Origin: Clostridiales bacterium
GTDB taxonomy: Bacteria > Bacillota > Clostridia > Saccharofermentanales > Saccharofermentanaceae
Direction: 5' to 3'
Assembly (NCBI GenBank): GCA_017962145.1
Contig: JAGCVX010000038.1
Coordinates: 94,709-158,708 of the forward strand
DNA: 64,000 nucleotides
Shown here: one piece after another, positions 8,818 through 16,757 of the stretch
How the letters are laid out: each line of letters begins with the position of its first letter
Position numbering within the stretch: position 1 is the stretch's first letter
The notes under the pieces: model-generated
What the model was told of the DNA's origin: nothing
What the model saw: only the letters and a program-made list of their open reading frames with translations
Databases searched by the model: none
Program-made: the position numbers and the translations under genes

Positions 8818-9275
8818 TGGAATACAACAAGAAGATCGTTACCACTTTAGTTGCACTGCTGCTGGTCCTGGGTATCGTTGTGGCGGTCATGTTCATCCGT
8901 GACGATAAAGAGAGCGTCATCGAACGAAAAACTACTTTTTCGGTTCCGAGCTACTGCACCATCGAAGATTACCGTGCTTACGGTTCGATGTTCAACCGTT
9001 CCGGATTTGAAGCAAAGATCCGTATCGACAATGTCCAGCATATGAATGAACTGATCCTGAAGATGAATACGCTTCTGGGTGATGACTATCACGAGATCTC
9101 GCTTGCCGAGTACAACATCACCAAGTATGATCTGTTCCAGAAGGAAAAGCTCATCCCGAACCCGTCTTCGGTATCCTGGGTCATCGTAGGGCCGATCACC
9201 AGAGGCTCGCTGGTCGTCTTCATGTGTATCGAAAATACGGCCGACTATTATATGTATATGTATTATGTCGAATAA
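8817..9275 (+). CDS. Small membrane-anchored protein of unknown function
   Basis: 152 aa. One N-terminal membrane segment (residues about 6-27, TTLVALLLVLGIVVAVMF) without a cleavage site or lipobox, then an extracytoplasmic domain of about 120 residues with no motif I recognise. Its ATG overlaps the tatD stop, so it is part of the metG-tatD transcript. An uncharacterised accessory gene of this operon. Confidence 0.75.
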   Translation: MEYNKKIVTTLVALLLVLGIVVAVMFIRDDKESVIERKTTFSVPSYCTIEDYRAYGSMFNRSGFEAKIRIDNVQHMNELILKMNTLLGDDYHEISLAEYNITKYDLFQKEKLIPNPSSVSWVIVGPITRGSLVVFMCIENTADYYMYMYYVE

Positions 9276-9304
9276 TAGTTGAAAAATCTCTTGCGATTTT
9301 ATAC

Positions 9305-9320
9305 TGTCAGTATACTGACA
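9305..9320. promoter_or_regulatory. Perfect 16-bp palindrome, likely operator
   Basis: TGTCAGTATACTGACA is a perfect palindrome. Its right half contains the predicted -35 (CTGACA, 9315-9320) of the promoter for the leader ORF, so a dimeric repressor bound here would block that promoter. A related half-site (TCAGTATA) recurs at 9351-9358. The HTH protein encoded at 9642-9866 is the obvious candidate ligand, but this is inferred. Confidence 0.6.
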
Positions 9321-9343
9321 AATGAAAACAAGAGTGGTAAAGT
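9315..9343 (+). promoter_or_regulatory. Promoter of the leader ORF / HTH unit
   Basis: CTGACA (9315-9320), 17-base spacer, TAAAGT (9338-9343) preceded by TGG, giving an extended -10. The transcript would start near 9350, about 47 bases ahead of the leader ORF start. Confidence 0.5.
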
Positions 9344-9396
9344 ACAAATATCAGTATAGAAACTGAACGAAATCGAATGAAAGGAGTGTTTCACAA

Positions 9397-9549
9397 GTGA
9401 GAATTAATTACACATCAAATTATTCAATTAAAGCCATTAAAGCCATTAAAACTGATATGTGGGATATTAGCGTCGCCCATGATCAGGGTTGTGTGGTCGC
9501 CAAAAATTATCATGTGCCAGGAAAAGCGTTTGTGAAACACGTCAACTGA
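9397..9549 (+). CDS. 50-codon leader ORF in an attenuator
   Basis: A GTG at 9397 with AAAGGAG 10 bases upstream opens a 50-codon frame ending in TGA at 9547-9549. The peptide begins MRINYTSNYS and ends FVKHVN. It contains three tandem copies of a nine-base unit (ATTAAAGCC, ATTAAAGCC, ATTAAAACT; residues 11-19), so reads IKAIKAIKT. No known family. The last third of the ORF (9514-9538) is also the 5' arm of an antiterminator hairpin, and its stop codon lies in the hairpin loop. This arrangement is typical of a leader peptide that controls downstream transcription. Confidence 0.55.
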   Translation: MRINYTSNYSIKAIKAIKTDMWDISVAHDQGCVVAKNYHVPGKAFVKHVN

Positions 9550-9591
9550 TAGTTTCACAAATATTGAAACAGTTGAACCGCTTTTCCGCAC
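9514..9591 (+). promoter_or_regulatory. Predicted antiterminator hairpin
   Basis: GTGC (9514-9517) pairs with GCAC (9588-9591), GGAAAAGCG (9520-9528) with CGCTTTTCC (9579-9587), and TTTGTGAAAC (9529-9538) with GTTTCACAAA (9552-9561), 23 base pairs in all with a CA bulge and one 17-base 3' bulge. Forming it uses up the 5' arm of the terminator at 9578-9606, so the two structures exclude each other. A third hairpin can form with the terminator: TCAACT (9542-9547) with AGTTGA (9571-9576) and GTTTCA (9552-9557) with TGAAAC (9565-9570). Confidence 0.6.
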
Positions 9592-9613
9592 GCCAAGGAA
9601 AAGCGGTTTTTTT
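9578..9613 (+). terminator. Intrinsic terminator of the leader
   Basis: CCGCTTTTCC (9578-9587) pairs perfectly with GGAAAAGCGG (9597-9606), 9-base loop, then seven T (9607-9613). It lies 28 bases before the HTH gene, so read-through is needed to express that gene from the upstream promoter. Confidence 0.85.
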
Positions 9614-9641
9614 ATTTGATTTAGGAATGGGGGAATGACAA

Positions 9642-9866
9642 ATGCTACCAATCATCAACATGGAAGAAACAGGGAGTAACATCGTGCGGCTCCGTGAGAA
9701 TGCAGGTCTTTCCGTAAGAGATCTGCAGGACATCTTCGGATTCGCAACTCCTCAGGCAATCTACAAGTGGCAGCGCGGAGTCAGCATGCCAACCATCGAC
9801 AACCTGGTCGTCCTTTCGGTGACCTTCCAGGTACCGATCGAAAGAATACTGGTTGTCGATCAGTAA
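9642..9866 (+). CDS. Small HTH (XRE/Cro-type) DNA-binding protein
   Basis: 74 aa, almost entirely one helix-turn-helix domain: NIVRLRENAGLSVRDLQDI then TPQAIYKWQRG, a typical XRE helix 2-turn-helix 3 pattern (residues about 13-50). A short tail follows. Ribosome site GGGGGA ahead of the ATG. It sits alone after a leader ORF and terminator, and before uvrB, which has its own promoter. Likely an autoregulator or a regulator acting on the palindrome at 9305-9320; target not known. Confidence 0.8.
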   Translation: MLPIINMEETGSNIVRLRENAGLSVRDLQDIFGFATPQAIYKWQRGVSMPTIDNLVVLSVTFQVPIERILVVDQ

Positions 9867-9899
9867 TTACTGAAAAGTGTTTCGCTTTTGACCAGACTG

Positions 9900-9908
9900 T
9901 GCTATACT
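9900..9908 (+). promoter_or_regulatory. Extended -10 promoter of uvrB
   Basis: TGCTATACT, a TGn extended -10 with TATACT at 9903-9908. No convincing -35 at the right distance. Transcript start expected near 9915, directly at the SOS box. Confidence 0.5.
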
Positions 9909-9916
9909 GAACGAAA

Positions 9917-9930
9917 CGAAAATATGTTCG
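9917..9930. promoter_or_regulatory. LexA (SOS) box before uvrB
   Basis: CGAAAATATGTTCG matches the Gram-positive LexA/DinR operator CGAAC-N4-GTTCG with one mismatch. It overlaps the predicted transcript start of uvrB, a classic SOS gene, so LexA repression is likely. Confidence 0.7.
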
Positions 9931-9952
9931 AAATGTTTAAGTAGGAGCCGAT

Positions 9953-11974
9953 ATGGAAGAGCGGATGCAGAATAAATTTGTGATCCATTCACCCTTTGCG
10001 CCGACCGGCGATCAGCCGCAGGCCATCGAGAAACTGGTGGATGGATTAGAAGCCGGGATGAAGGGTCAGACTTTGCTGGGTGTAACAGGATCCGGCAAGA
10101 CCTTCACCATGGCCAACATAATTGAGAAGACCCAGCGCCCGACGCTGGTCATCGCGCCGAACAAAACTCTGGCAGCCCAGCTTGCTGCCGAGTTTAAGGC
10201 GTTCTTCCCGGATAACGCAGTAGAGTTCTTCGTATCTTATTACGACTACTACCAGCCGGAAGCCTACATCGCTTCCACCGATACTTTCATCGAAAAAGAT
10301 TGTGATATTAACGACGAGATCGATCGTATGCGGCACAGTGCTACCAGCGCTCTTCTTGAAAGAAGAGATGTTATTGTGGTGGCATCTGTGTCCTGCATTT
10401 ACGGCTTAGGTGATCCGTCAGACTATAAGGACCTGATGATCAACCTTCGAGTCGGAAACCTTACGTCCCGTGATGCCGTCATCCGTAAGCTCATCGATCT
10501 TCAGTATGTTCGTAACGACTATGAGATCACCCGTGGTGCATTTCGCGTAAAAGGAGACACGCTGGATATCTTCCCGCCGTCTTCTGAAGAATTGTTGACG
10601 CGAGTGACTTTCTTCGGAGATGAGATCGAGAAGATCACGGAAGTGCATTACCTGACGGGAAAAGTGATGTGGAACCGAAACTACGCAGTGATCTTCCCGG
10701 CGTCCCACTATGCGACAACAAAAGAAAAACTCGAGCGTGCCATCGTCACGATCGAGGAAGAACTGGATGCGCGTCTTGCCGAGCTTCGTGAAGCAGGAAA
10801 ACTCATCGAGGCCTACCGTCTCGAACAGAGAACACGCTATGATCTGGAGATGCTTCAGGAGACCGGATTTGTAAAGGGAATCGAAAACTATTCCCGTCAT
10901 CTGACGCAGAGAAAGCCCGGCGAACCGCCTTATACGCTGATGGACTTTATGCCGGAAGATTATCTTCTCATGATCGACGAGTCGCATGTTACCGTACCGC
11001 AGATCGGTGCGATGTATAACGGTGACCGTTCGCGTAAGACTACGCTGGTGGACTATGGTTTCCGTCTGCCGTCCGCATTTGATAACCGTCCGCTGAAGTT
11101 CGACGAGTTTGAAAAGAAGATGGGGCAGACGATCTTTGTTTCGGCTACCCCTTCGACCTACGAAGCCGAGCACAGCGGGCAGACCGTCGAGCAGATCATC
11201 CGTCCGACGGGACTTCTCGATCCGGAGATCTCGATCCGCCCTGTAGACGGGCAGATGGAAGATATCCTTACCGAGATCCGCGCGACCACAGCAAAGGGCG
11301 AGCGTGCGCTGATCCTGACGCTGACCAAGAAGATGTCCGAAGACCTGACCGGTTACCTCACTCAGGAAGATATCCGGGTCAAGTATCTGCACTCCGATAT
11401 CGATATCGTGGACCGCATGAAGATCCTCCGTCAGCTAAGACAAGGCGAGTTCGATGTACTTGTCGGTATCAACCTTCTGCGTGAGGGTCTCGATATTCCG
11501 GAGGTCTCGCTCCTTATGATCCTCGATGCCGATAAGGAAGGCTTCCTGCGTTCGACACGATCCCTGATCCAGATGATCGGACGTGCCGCGCGTAACGTAA
11601 ACGGACGCGTTATCTTCTATGCGGATGATGTGACGGATTCGATGTTTGCGGCAGTTTCGGAGACAAACCGTCGACGTGAGATCCAGATCCAGTATAATAA
11701 GGATAACGGCATTACGCCGAAGAGTGTCAGCAAAGAAGTCCGTGACGTTCTGGAGACGATGGAAGAAGCCAGCCGGGAAGAGAAGATCGATATGTCCGAT
11801 CTTGCCGCACTGGTCAACGAAAAGAAGACCCATATGTCGAAGAAAGAACTCGAGAAACTGGCTTCGCGTCTGGACAAGGAGATGAAGGCCGCGGCCAAGG
11901 AATTGAAATTCGAAGAGGCAGCCAAGCTTCGCGATCTTTTGGTGATCGTAAAGGGAAAACTGTCAGATACATAG
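9953..11974 (+). CDS. uvrB: Excinuclease ABC subunit B
   Basis: UvrB is the damage-verifying helicase of nucleotide excision repair; it is loaded by UvrA and then recruits UvrC. The 673-aa protein has Walker A GVTGSGKT at about 42-49, the beta-hairpin region with its YDYYQPEAY motif, helicase motifs in the second half ([23 protein letters not shown]), and a C-terminal UVR domain ([14 protein letters not shown]) for UvrC contact. ATG at 9953 follows TAGGAG; a second ATG four codons on is possible. No uvrA or uvrC is next to it. Regulated by the SOS box just upstream. Confidence 0.98.
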   Translation: MEERMQNKFVIHSPFAPTGDQPQAIEKLVDGLEAGMKGQTLLGVTGSGKTFTMANIIEKTQRPTLVIAPNKTLAAQLAAEFKAFFPDNAVEFFVSYYDYYQPEAYIASTDTFIEKDCDINDEIDRMRHSATSALLERRDVIVVASVSCIYGLGDPSDYKDLMINLRVGNLTSRDAVIRKLIDLQYVRNDYEITRGAFRVKGDTLDIFPPSSEELLTRVTFFGDEIEKITEVHYLTGKVMWNRNYAVIFPASHYATTKEKLERAIVTIEEELDARLAELREAGKLIEAYRLEQRTRYDLEMLQETGFVKGIENYSRHLTQRKPGEPPYTLMDFMPEDYLLMIDESHVTVPQIGAMYNGDRSRKTTLVDYGFRLPSAFDNRPLKFDEFEKKMGQTIFVSATPSTYEAEHSGQTVEQIIRPTGLLDPEISIRPVDGQMEDILTEIRATTAKGERALILTLTKKMSEDLTGYLTQEDIRVKYLHSDIDIVDRMKILRQLRQGEFDVLVGINLLREGLDIPEVSLLMILDADKEGFLRSTRSLIQMIGRAARNVNGRVIFYADDVTDSMFAAVSETNRRREIQIQYNKDNGITPKSVSKEVRDVLETMEEASREEKIDMSDLAALVNEKKTHMSKKELEKLASRLDKEMKAAAKELKFEEAAKLRDLLVIVKGKLSDT

Positions 11975-11998
11975 CCGTAAGGGCAGGGAGGAACAAAA

Positions 11999-14900
11999 GT
12001 GGCAGAGGCGATTTCGCAGGGATTTGTTCATCTGCATCTGCATACCGAATACAGTCTTCTCGATGGTGCGATCCGCATCAAGCGTCTGGCTGCCCGTCTG
12101 AAAGAACTGGGCATGACTTCCTGTGCCATCACGGATCACGGCGTCATGTACGGCTGCGTCGAGTTCTATAAAGCCATGGAAGAAGAAGGCATCCACCCCA
12201 TTATCGGCTGTGAATGCTATGTCGCCCCGCGTGGCCGTTTCCTGAAAGAGAATGAAGATCGCAATTACTACCACCTTATACTTCTTGCGAAAAACGATGA
12301 AGGATTGATCAATCTCAACCGCCTTGTTTCAGCAGGTTTTACGGAAGGTTTTTATTATAAGCCGAGGATCGACCACGAGCTTCTGGAAAAGTATTCGGAA
12401 GGTTTGATCGCACTTTCTGCATGTGTATCCGGTGAGGTTGCGACCTATATTCTGAAAGACGAGCCGGAAAAGGCAAAAGAAACCGCACTGTGGTACGACA
12501 AGGTGTTCGGAAGAGGCAACTACTATCTGGAGATCCAGAGCAACCAGCTTCCGGAACAGGCCAAAGTCAACCAGCATCTGATCATGCTTTCCAACGAGAC
12601 CGGTATCCCGCTTGTTGCGACAAATGACTGCCACTACATGTATAAGCAGGACAGCACGGCGCATGAAGTCCTTCTTTGTATGCAGACCGGAAAGCGTATG
12701 AGCGATCCGGACCGTATGCGTATGCCGAGCGCGGATTTCTACATCAAGTCCGAAGAAGAGATGCGCAGTTATTTTGCGTCGGTTCCGTCCGCGATCGAGA
12801 ATACGACGAAGATCGCCAGCATGTGCCATGCCGGCTATACATTTGATCAGATCCATCTGCCTGCATTTGACGTTCCGCTGGAGTATACGGATGCGGAAGA
12901 ATACCTGCGCCATCTTTGCAGCGAAGGCTTGAAGATGCGCCTTTCCGGATGTACCGATGAAGAAGAGATCAACAGATACATGGAGCGTGCCGAGTATGAG
13001 ATGTCGGTCATTACCTCGATGGGATATACCGACTATTATCTGATCGTATGGGACTTCATCCACTACGCGAAAGAAAACAAGATCATGGTCGGACCGGGCC
13101 GTGGTTCGGGTGCCGGATCGCTCGTTGCGTACGCGCTTCAGATCACGAATATCGACCCGATCAAATACGGTCTGATCTTCGAACGTTTCCTGAATAACGA
13201 ACGTGTCAGCATGCCTGACTTTGACGTAGATTTCTGCTACGAAAGAAGACAGGAAGTAATCGACTATGTTACGAGAAAATACGGCGAAGACCGTGTCGCA
13301 CAGGTTATCACATTCGGAACACTTGCGGCGAAAGCCTGCATCAAGGATGTCGCCCGCGCACTCGATGTTCCGTACGCGGAAAGTGACCGTATCTGCAAGA
13401 TGATCCCGAACAGTCTGGGTATCACGATCGACGCGGCGCTGAAGGCGTCTCCGGATCTGAAGAGTGAATATGAAAATTCCGATGTCGTAAGACAGGTGAT
13501 CGATACGGCGATGCTTTTTGAGGGCATGCCGCGTCACGCATCGACCCACGCGGCAGGCGTGATCATCTCCGCCAAACCGCTGACGGAGATCGCACCTCTT
13601 GCGAAAAACGATGAATCTGTCGTTGTCCAGTTTGCGAAAGCCAATTCCGAGGAGATCGGACTTTTGAAGTTCGACTTCCTGGGACTTCGTACGTTGACGG
13701 TCATGCGCGATACCGCCAAGATGGTTTTAGAAAACCAGGGGATCGAGATCGACTTTGACCGCATCCCGATGGATGAACCGGAAGTCTTTGAGATGATCAG
13801 CCGCGGAGATACCGAAGGCGTGTTCCAGCTTGAAAGTTCGGGCATGACGTCGTTCATGATGGATCTGAAACCGTCTTCACTTGAGGACGTTATCGCGGGT
13901 ATCTCCCTGTACCGTCCGGGTCCGATGGATCAGATCCCGAAGTATGTTGCGGCGCGTCACGATCCGTCTTCCATCAAGTACGATCATCCGCTCCTCGAGC
14001 CGATCCTGAATATGACATACGGCTGTATGATCTACCAGGAGCAGGTCATGCAGATCGTGCGTGATCTTGCAGGATTCTCGATGGGCCAGTCGGATAATAT
14101 CCGTCGTGCCATGGCCAAGAAAAAAGCGTCCCTGATGGAGAAATACAGACAGACCTTTATCTATGGCGGCAAGGATGAAAAGGGTAGAGAAGTTGCCGGT
14201 GCGATCGCAAACGGCGTTTCCGAACCGGTTGCCAGAAAGATCTTCGACGACGTAACCCAGTTCGCCGGATATGCATTTAATAAGTCCCACGCAGCAGCCT
14301 ATGCGGTTGTAGGATATTTCACGGCGTATCTGAAATATCACTACCCGACCGAGTTTATGGCGGCGATGCTCAACAGCTTCCTGGGAAGTCAGGCGCAGTC
14401 TGCCTGGTACACTTCCTGTGCGAAAAAGATGGGGATCAAGATCCTCCCGCCGTCCGTCAACAAGAGCTCCGTTCGTTTCTCTACAGAAGGAGAAAAGGAG
14501 ATCCGTATCGGTCTGACCGCGATCAAAAATGTCGGTGAAAATGCCGTGCGCAAACTGGTCGTAGACCGTGAGGTACATGGTGAGTTTACATCCTTTGGTG
14601 ATTTCCTCAGACGAAGTGAGGAACTCGAGATCAACAAGAAGATGATCGAAAGTCTTATCTTGTCTTCTGCGATGGATGAGTTCGGGATCCCGCGTTCCCA
14701 GATGCTGGGCGCGGCCGAGCCGTATCTGAGCCGTCTTTCTTCGACGAAACATCAGGCGATGGAAGGCCAGATCTCGATCTTCAGTCTTCTCGATGAGGGA
14801 AGTGCCGCAAACTCTGACGAGCCGGTCCTTCCAAACGTCAGCGAGTTCTCACTCGAAGACCGTCTGATGAAAGAAAAAGAGATGCTGGGACTTTATGTTT

Positions 14901-15634
14901 CCGGACATCCTCTGGATAACTATAAGATCGCGATCGAGAAGTGCTCGAACACAGACAGCACCTCCTTCCTCAAGACGCTCGGCGAGGATGTCGGAAGCGG
15001 GCGTGTGCTTGCGGATAAAGAACAGGTCCTGATGGCCGGTCTGATCACATCCAAGACTCAAAAGACCACGAAGACCGGAAAGTTCATGTGCTTCTTGCGC
15101 GTGGAGGATATGTACGGTGACTACGAAGTGATCGTGTTCCCGGAGACCTATAGCCGCTACGGCGCCGTGATCAATGCATCCCGTGCGCTTCTGATCCGCG
15201 GACGTGTGCAGATCGATGATGAAGAAGTCAAGCTGATCATGGAGGACTGCGTGACCTTAAGCCGCGACGACGAGGAACTGTGCGTTCTGCCTGAGCCGAC
15301 ATCGAAGTATACACGTGCTCCGAGACCTGCGCCGGCTCCGGAAAACAAGGCGCAACCGCAGCCGCAAACGGAAACCGCTCCATCTGCAGCAGCGACATCT
15401 GCGGAGAAAAAGATTCGCGTTGCGATCCGCTACTACGGAGATGTAGGAGACGACGGATACAAGAGACTGCTGTCGACATGTGCCTATTTCCACGGAAATG
15501 TCCCTGTCTACGTGGCGCTGGTCAAGGAACAGAGAAGTTTCCTTCTGCCTGCGGAATATGAGATCGAGTGGAGCCGTGAAGTCTGCGAGATCCTCGTACG
15601 TGAATTCGGCGTGGAAAATATTTCCCTGTTTTAA
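11999..15634 (+). CDS. dnaE: DNA polymerase III subunit alpha (DnaE)
   Basis: Replicative-type C-family polymerase. 1211 aa: PHP domain at residues about 5-270 (HLHLHTEYSLLDG), polymerase core with GPGRGSGAGS near 366 and the catalytic PDFDVDF near 405, third acidic motif KFDFLGL near 557, finger and helix-hairpin-helix region, then an OB-fold near 1000 (LMAGLITS). The C-terminus has a Pro/Ala/Gln linker (about 1105-1135) and an extra small domain. GTG start with AGGGAGG 8 bases upstream, 24 bases after uvrB. In Bacillota with PolC, DnaE usually extends primers; polC is not in this window. Confidence 0.97.
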   Translation: MAEAISQGFVHLHLHTEYSLLDGAIRIKRLAARLKELGMTSCAITDHGVMYGCVEFYKAMEEEGIHPIIGCECYVAPRGRFLKENEDRNYYHLILLAKNDEGLINLNRLVSAGFTEGFYYKPRIDHELLEKYSEGLIALSACVSGEVATYILKDEPEKAKETALWYDKVFGRGNYYLEIQSNQLPEQAKVNQHLIMLSNETGIPLVATNDCHYMYKQDSTAHEVLLCMQTGKRMSDPDRMRMPSADFYIKSEEEMRSYFASVPSAIENTTKIASMCHAGYTFDQIHLPAFDVPLEYTDAEEYLRHLCSEGLKMRLSGCTDEEEINRYMERAEYEMSVITSMGYTDYYLIVWDFIHYAKENKIMVGPGRGSGAGSLVAYALQITNIDPIKYGLIFERFLNNERVSMPDFDVDFCYERRQEVIDYVTRKYGEDRVAQVITFGTLAAKACIKDVARALDVPYAESDRICKMIPNSLGITIDAALKASPDLKSEYENSDVVRQVIDTAMLFEGMPRHASTHAAGVIISAKPLTEIAPLAKNDESVVVQFAKANSEEIGLLKFDFLGLRTLTVMRDTAKMVLENQGIEIDFDRIPMDEPEVFEMISRGDTEGVFQLESSGMTSFMMDLKPSSLEDVIAGISLYRPGPMDQIPKYVAARHDPSSIKYDHPLLEPILNMTYGCMIYQEQVMQIVRDLAGFSMGQSDNIRRAMAKKKASLMEKYRQTFIYGGKDEKGREVAGAIANGVSEPVARKIFDDVTQFAGYAFNKSHAAAYAVVGYFTAYLKYHYPTEFMAAMLNSFLGSQAQSAWYTSCAKKMGIKILPPSVNKSSVRFSTEGEKEIRIGLTAIKNVGENAVRKLVVDREVHGEFTSFGDFLRRSEELEINKKMIESLILSSAMDEFGIPRSQMLGAAEPYLSRLSSTKHQAMEGQISIFSLLDEGSAANSDEPVLPNVSEFSLEDRLMKEKEMLGLYVSGHPLDNYKIAIEKCSNTDSTSFLKTLGEDVGSGRVLADKEQVLMAGLITSKTQKTTKTGKFMCFLRVEDMYGDYEVIVFPETYSRYGAVINASRALLIRGRVQIDDEEVKLIMEDCVTLSRDDEELCVLPEPTSKYTRAPRPAPAPENKAQPQPQTETAPSAAATSAEKKIRVAIRYYGDVGDDGYKRLLSTCAYFHGNVPVYVALVKEQRSFLLPAEYEIEWSREVCEILVREFGVENISLF

Positions 15635-15640
15635 ATGCTC

Positions 15641-15649
15641 TGGTATAAT
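15641..15649 (+). promoter_or_regulatory. Extended -10 promoter of pfkA
   Basis: TGGTATAAT: perfect TATAAT at 15644-15649 with TG one base upstream. The -35 position (15621-15626, TTTCCC) is poor and lies inside the end of dnaE. Start of pfkA is 47 bases downstream of the hexamer. Confidence 0.55.
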
Positions 15650-15695
15650 ATCCCTATCGAAATGAAACGAAATACTTCTATGGGGAGAAAGAAAT

Positions 15696-16745
15696 ATGTT
15701 TGAGGAATATGTAAATGGAAATCTGCCGAATCTGAAAGAGATGGTAGCGAAGAATTATGATAAGGTCGATCGTTCTGCTGAACCGGAGGTTCACGGTATC
15801 GGTATTCTTACCAGTGGTGGTGATGCTCCGGGCATGAACGCGACGATCCGTGCGGTAGTACGTGCCGGTACCAAAGCCGGTTATAAGATGATGGGTGTTA
15901 CTCGTGGTTACCACGGCCTTTGGAAAGGTGAGATCAAGGAACTCGGTCATAGAGATGTTTCCGAGACACTCCAGCGTGGTGGTACGTTCCTGATGACAGC
16001 AAGATCGAAGACCTGGGAGACACCGGAAGGCGTTCTCAAAGGCGCAAAGAACTGCGAAGTATTCGGCATCGACTGTATGGTCGTAATCGGCGGTGACGGT
16101 TCTTTCAAGGGCGCAAGAGATCTGGCAAGAATCGGTATTCCGGTAATCGGAATTCCGGGTACGATCGATAACGATGTCGCTTCTACACAGTATACGATCG
16201 GTTACGATACAGCGATGAATACCGCGATGGAAGCAATCGACAAACTCCGTGATACCGCATCCTCTCACGAGCGCTGCAGTGTTATCGAAGTTATGGGCCG
16301 TCATGCAGGTTATATCGCCCTGAACGTAGGTATTGCGACAGGCGCAGAGCTGATCCTGATCCCGGAAGTACCGTGGGACATGAAGGATGTTATCAAGACC
16401 ATCCTCGACTGCAGAAACAAAGGCAAGCGCCACTATATCGTTATCGTGGCAGAAGGTGCCGGCAGTGCGACAGATATCGCAAAGCAGATCGAAGAAGCGA
16501 CCGAGATCGAGTCCCGTCCGACGATCCTGGGACACCTGCAGAGAGGCGGCAGCCCGACGCTGCGTGACCGTACGATGGCCAGCCTGATGGGCATCCGCGC
16601 CATCGAGTGCATTCAAGATAAGAGACTGAATCGCCTTGTGGTATATCGCAATGGCGAGATTTCTGATGTAGATATCGAGGAGGGACTCTCTCTCACAAAG
16701 ACCATTTCCATGGAGGATCTGGAGAGATCGAAGCTCCTTTCTTGA
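15696..16745 (+). CDS. pfkA: 6-phosphofructokinase, ATP-type
   Basis: Phosphorylates fructose 6-phosphate to the 1,6-bisphosphate, the committed glycolytic step. 349 aa, with GILTSGGDAPGMNA (ATP-binding loop) at about 36-49, GGDGSFKGARDLA, and the catalytic PGTIDND loop. Gly in GGDGS, rather than the Asp of the GGDD form, indicates ATP and not pyrophosphate as donor. An N-terminal extension of about 33 residues precedes the usual start of the fold (319 aa in E. coli); the upstream ATG has a strong GGGGAG site, so the extension is probably real. mutS2 follows 12 bases later. Confidence 0.96.
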   Translation: MFEEYVNGNLPNLKEMVAKNYDKVDRSAEPEVHGIGILTSGGDAPGMNATIRAVVRAGTKAGYKMMGVTRGYHGLWKGEIKELGHRDVSETLQRGGTFLMTARSKTWETPEGVLKGAKNCEVFGIDCMVVIGGDGSFKGARDLARIGIPVIGIPGTIDNDVASTQYTIGYDTAMNTAMEAIDKLRDTASSHERCSVIEVMGRHAGYIALNVGIATGAELILIPEVPWDMKDVIKTILDCRNKGKRHYIVIVAEGAGSATDIAKQIEEATEIESRPTILGHLQRGGSPTLRDRTMASLMGIRAIECIQDKRLNRLVVYRNGEISDVDIEEGLSLTKTISMEDLERSKLLS

Positions 16746-16757
16746 TCAGAGGAGAAT

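Noticed and set aside
9642..9866. HTH gene as a prophage remnant
   Set aside because: No integrase, att repeats or phage genes near, and codon use resembles the neighbours.
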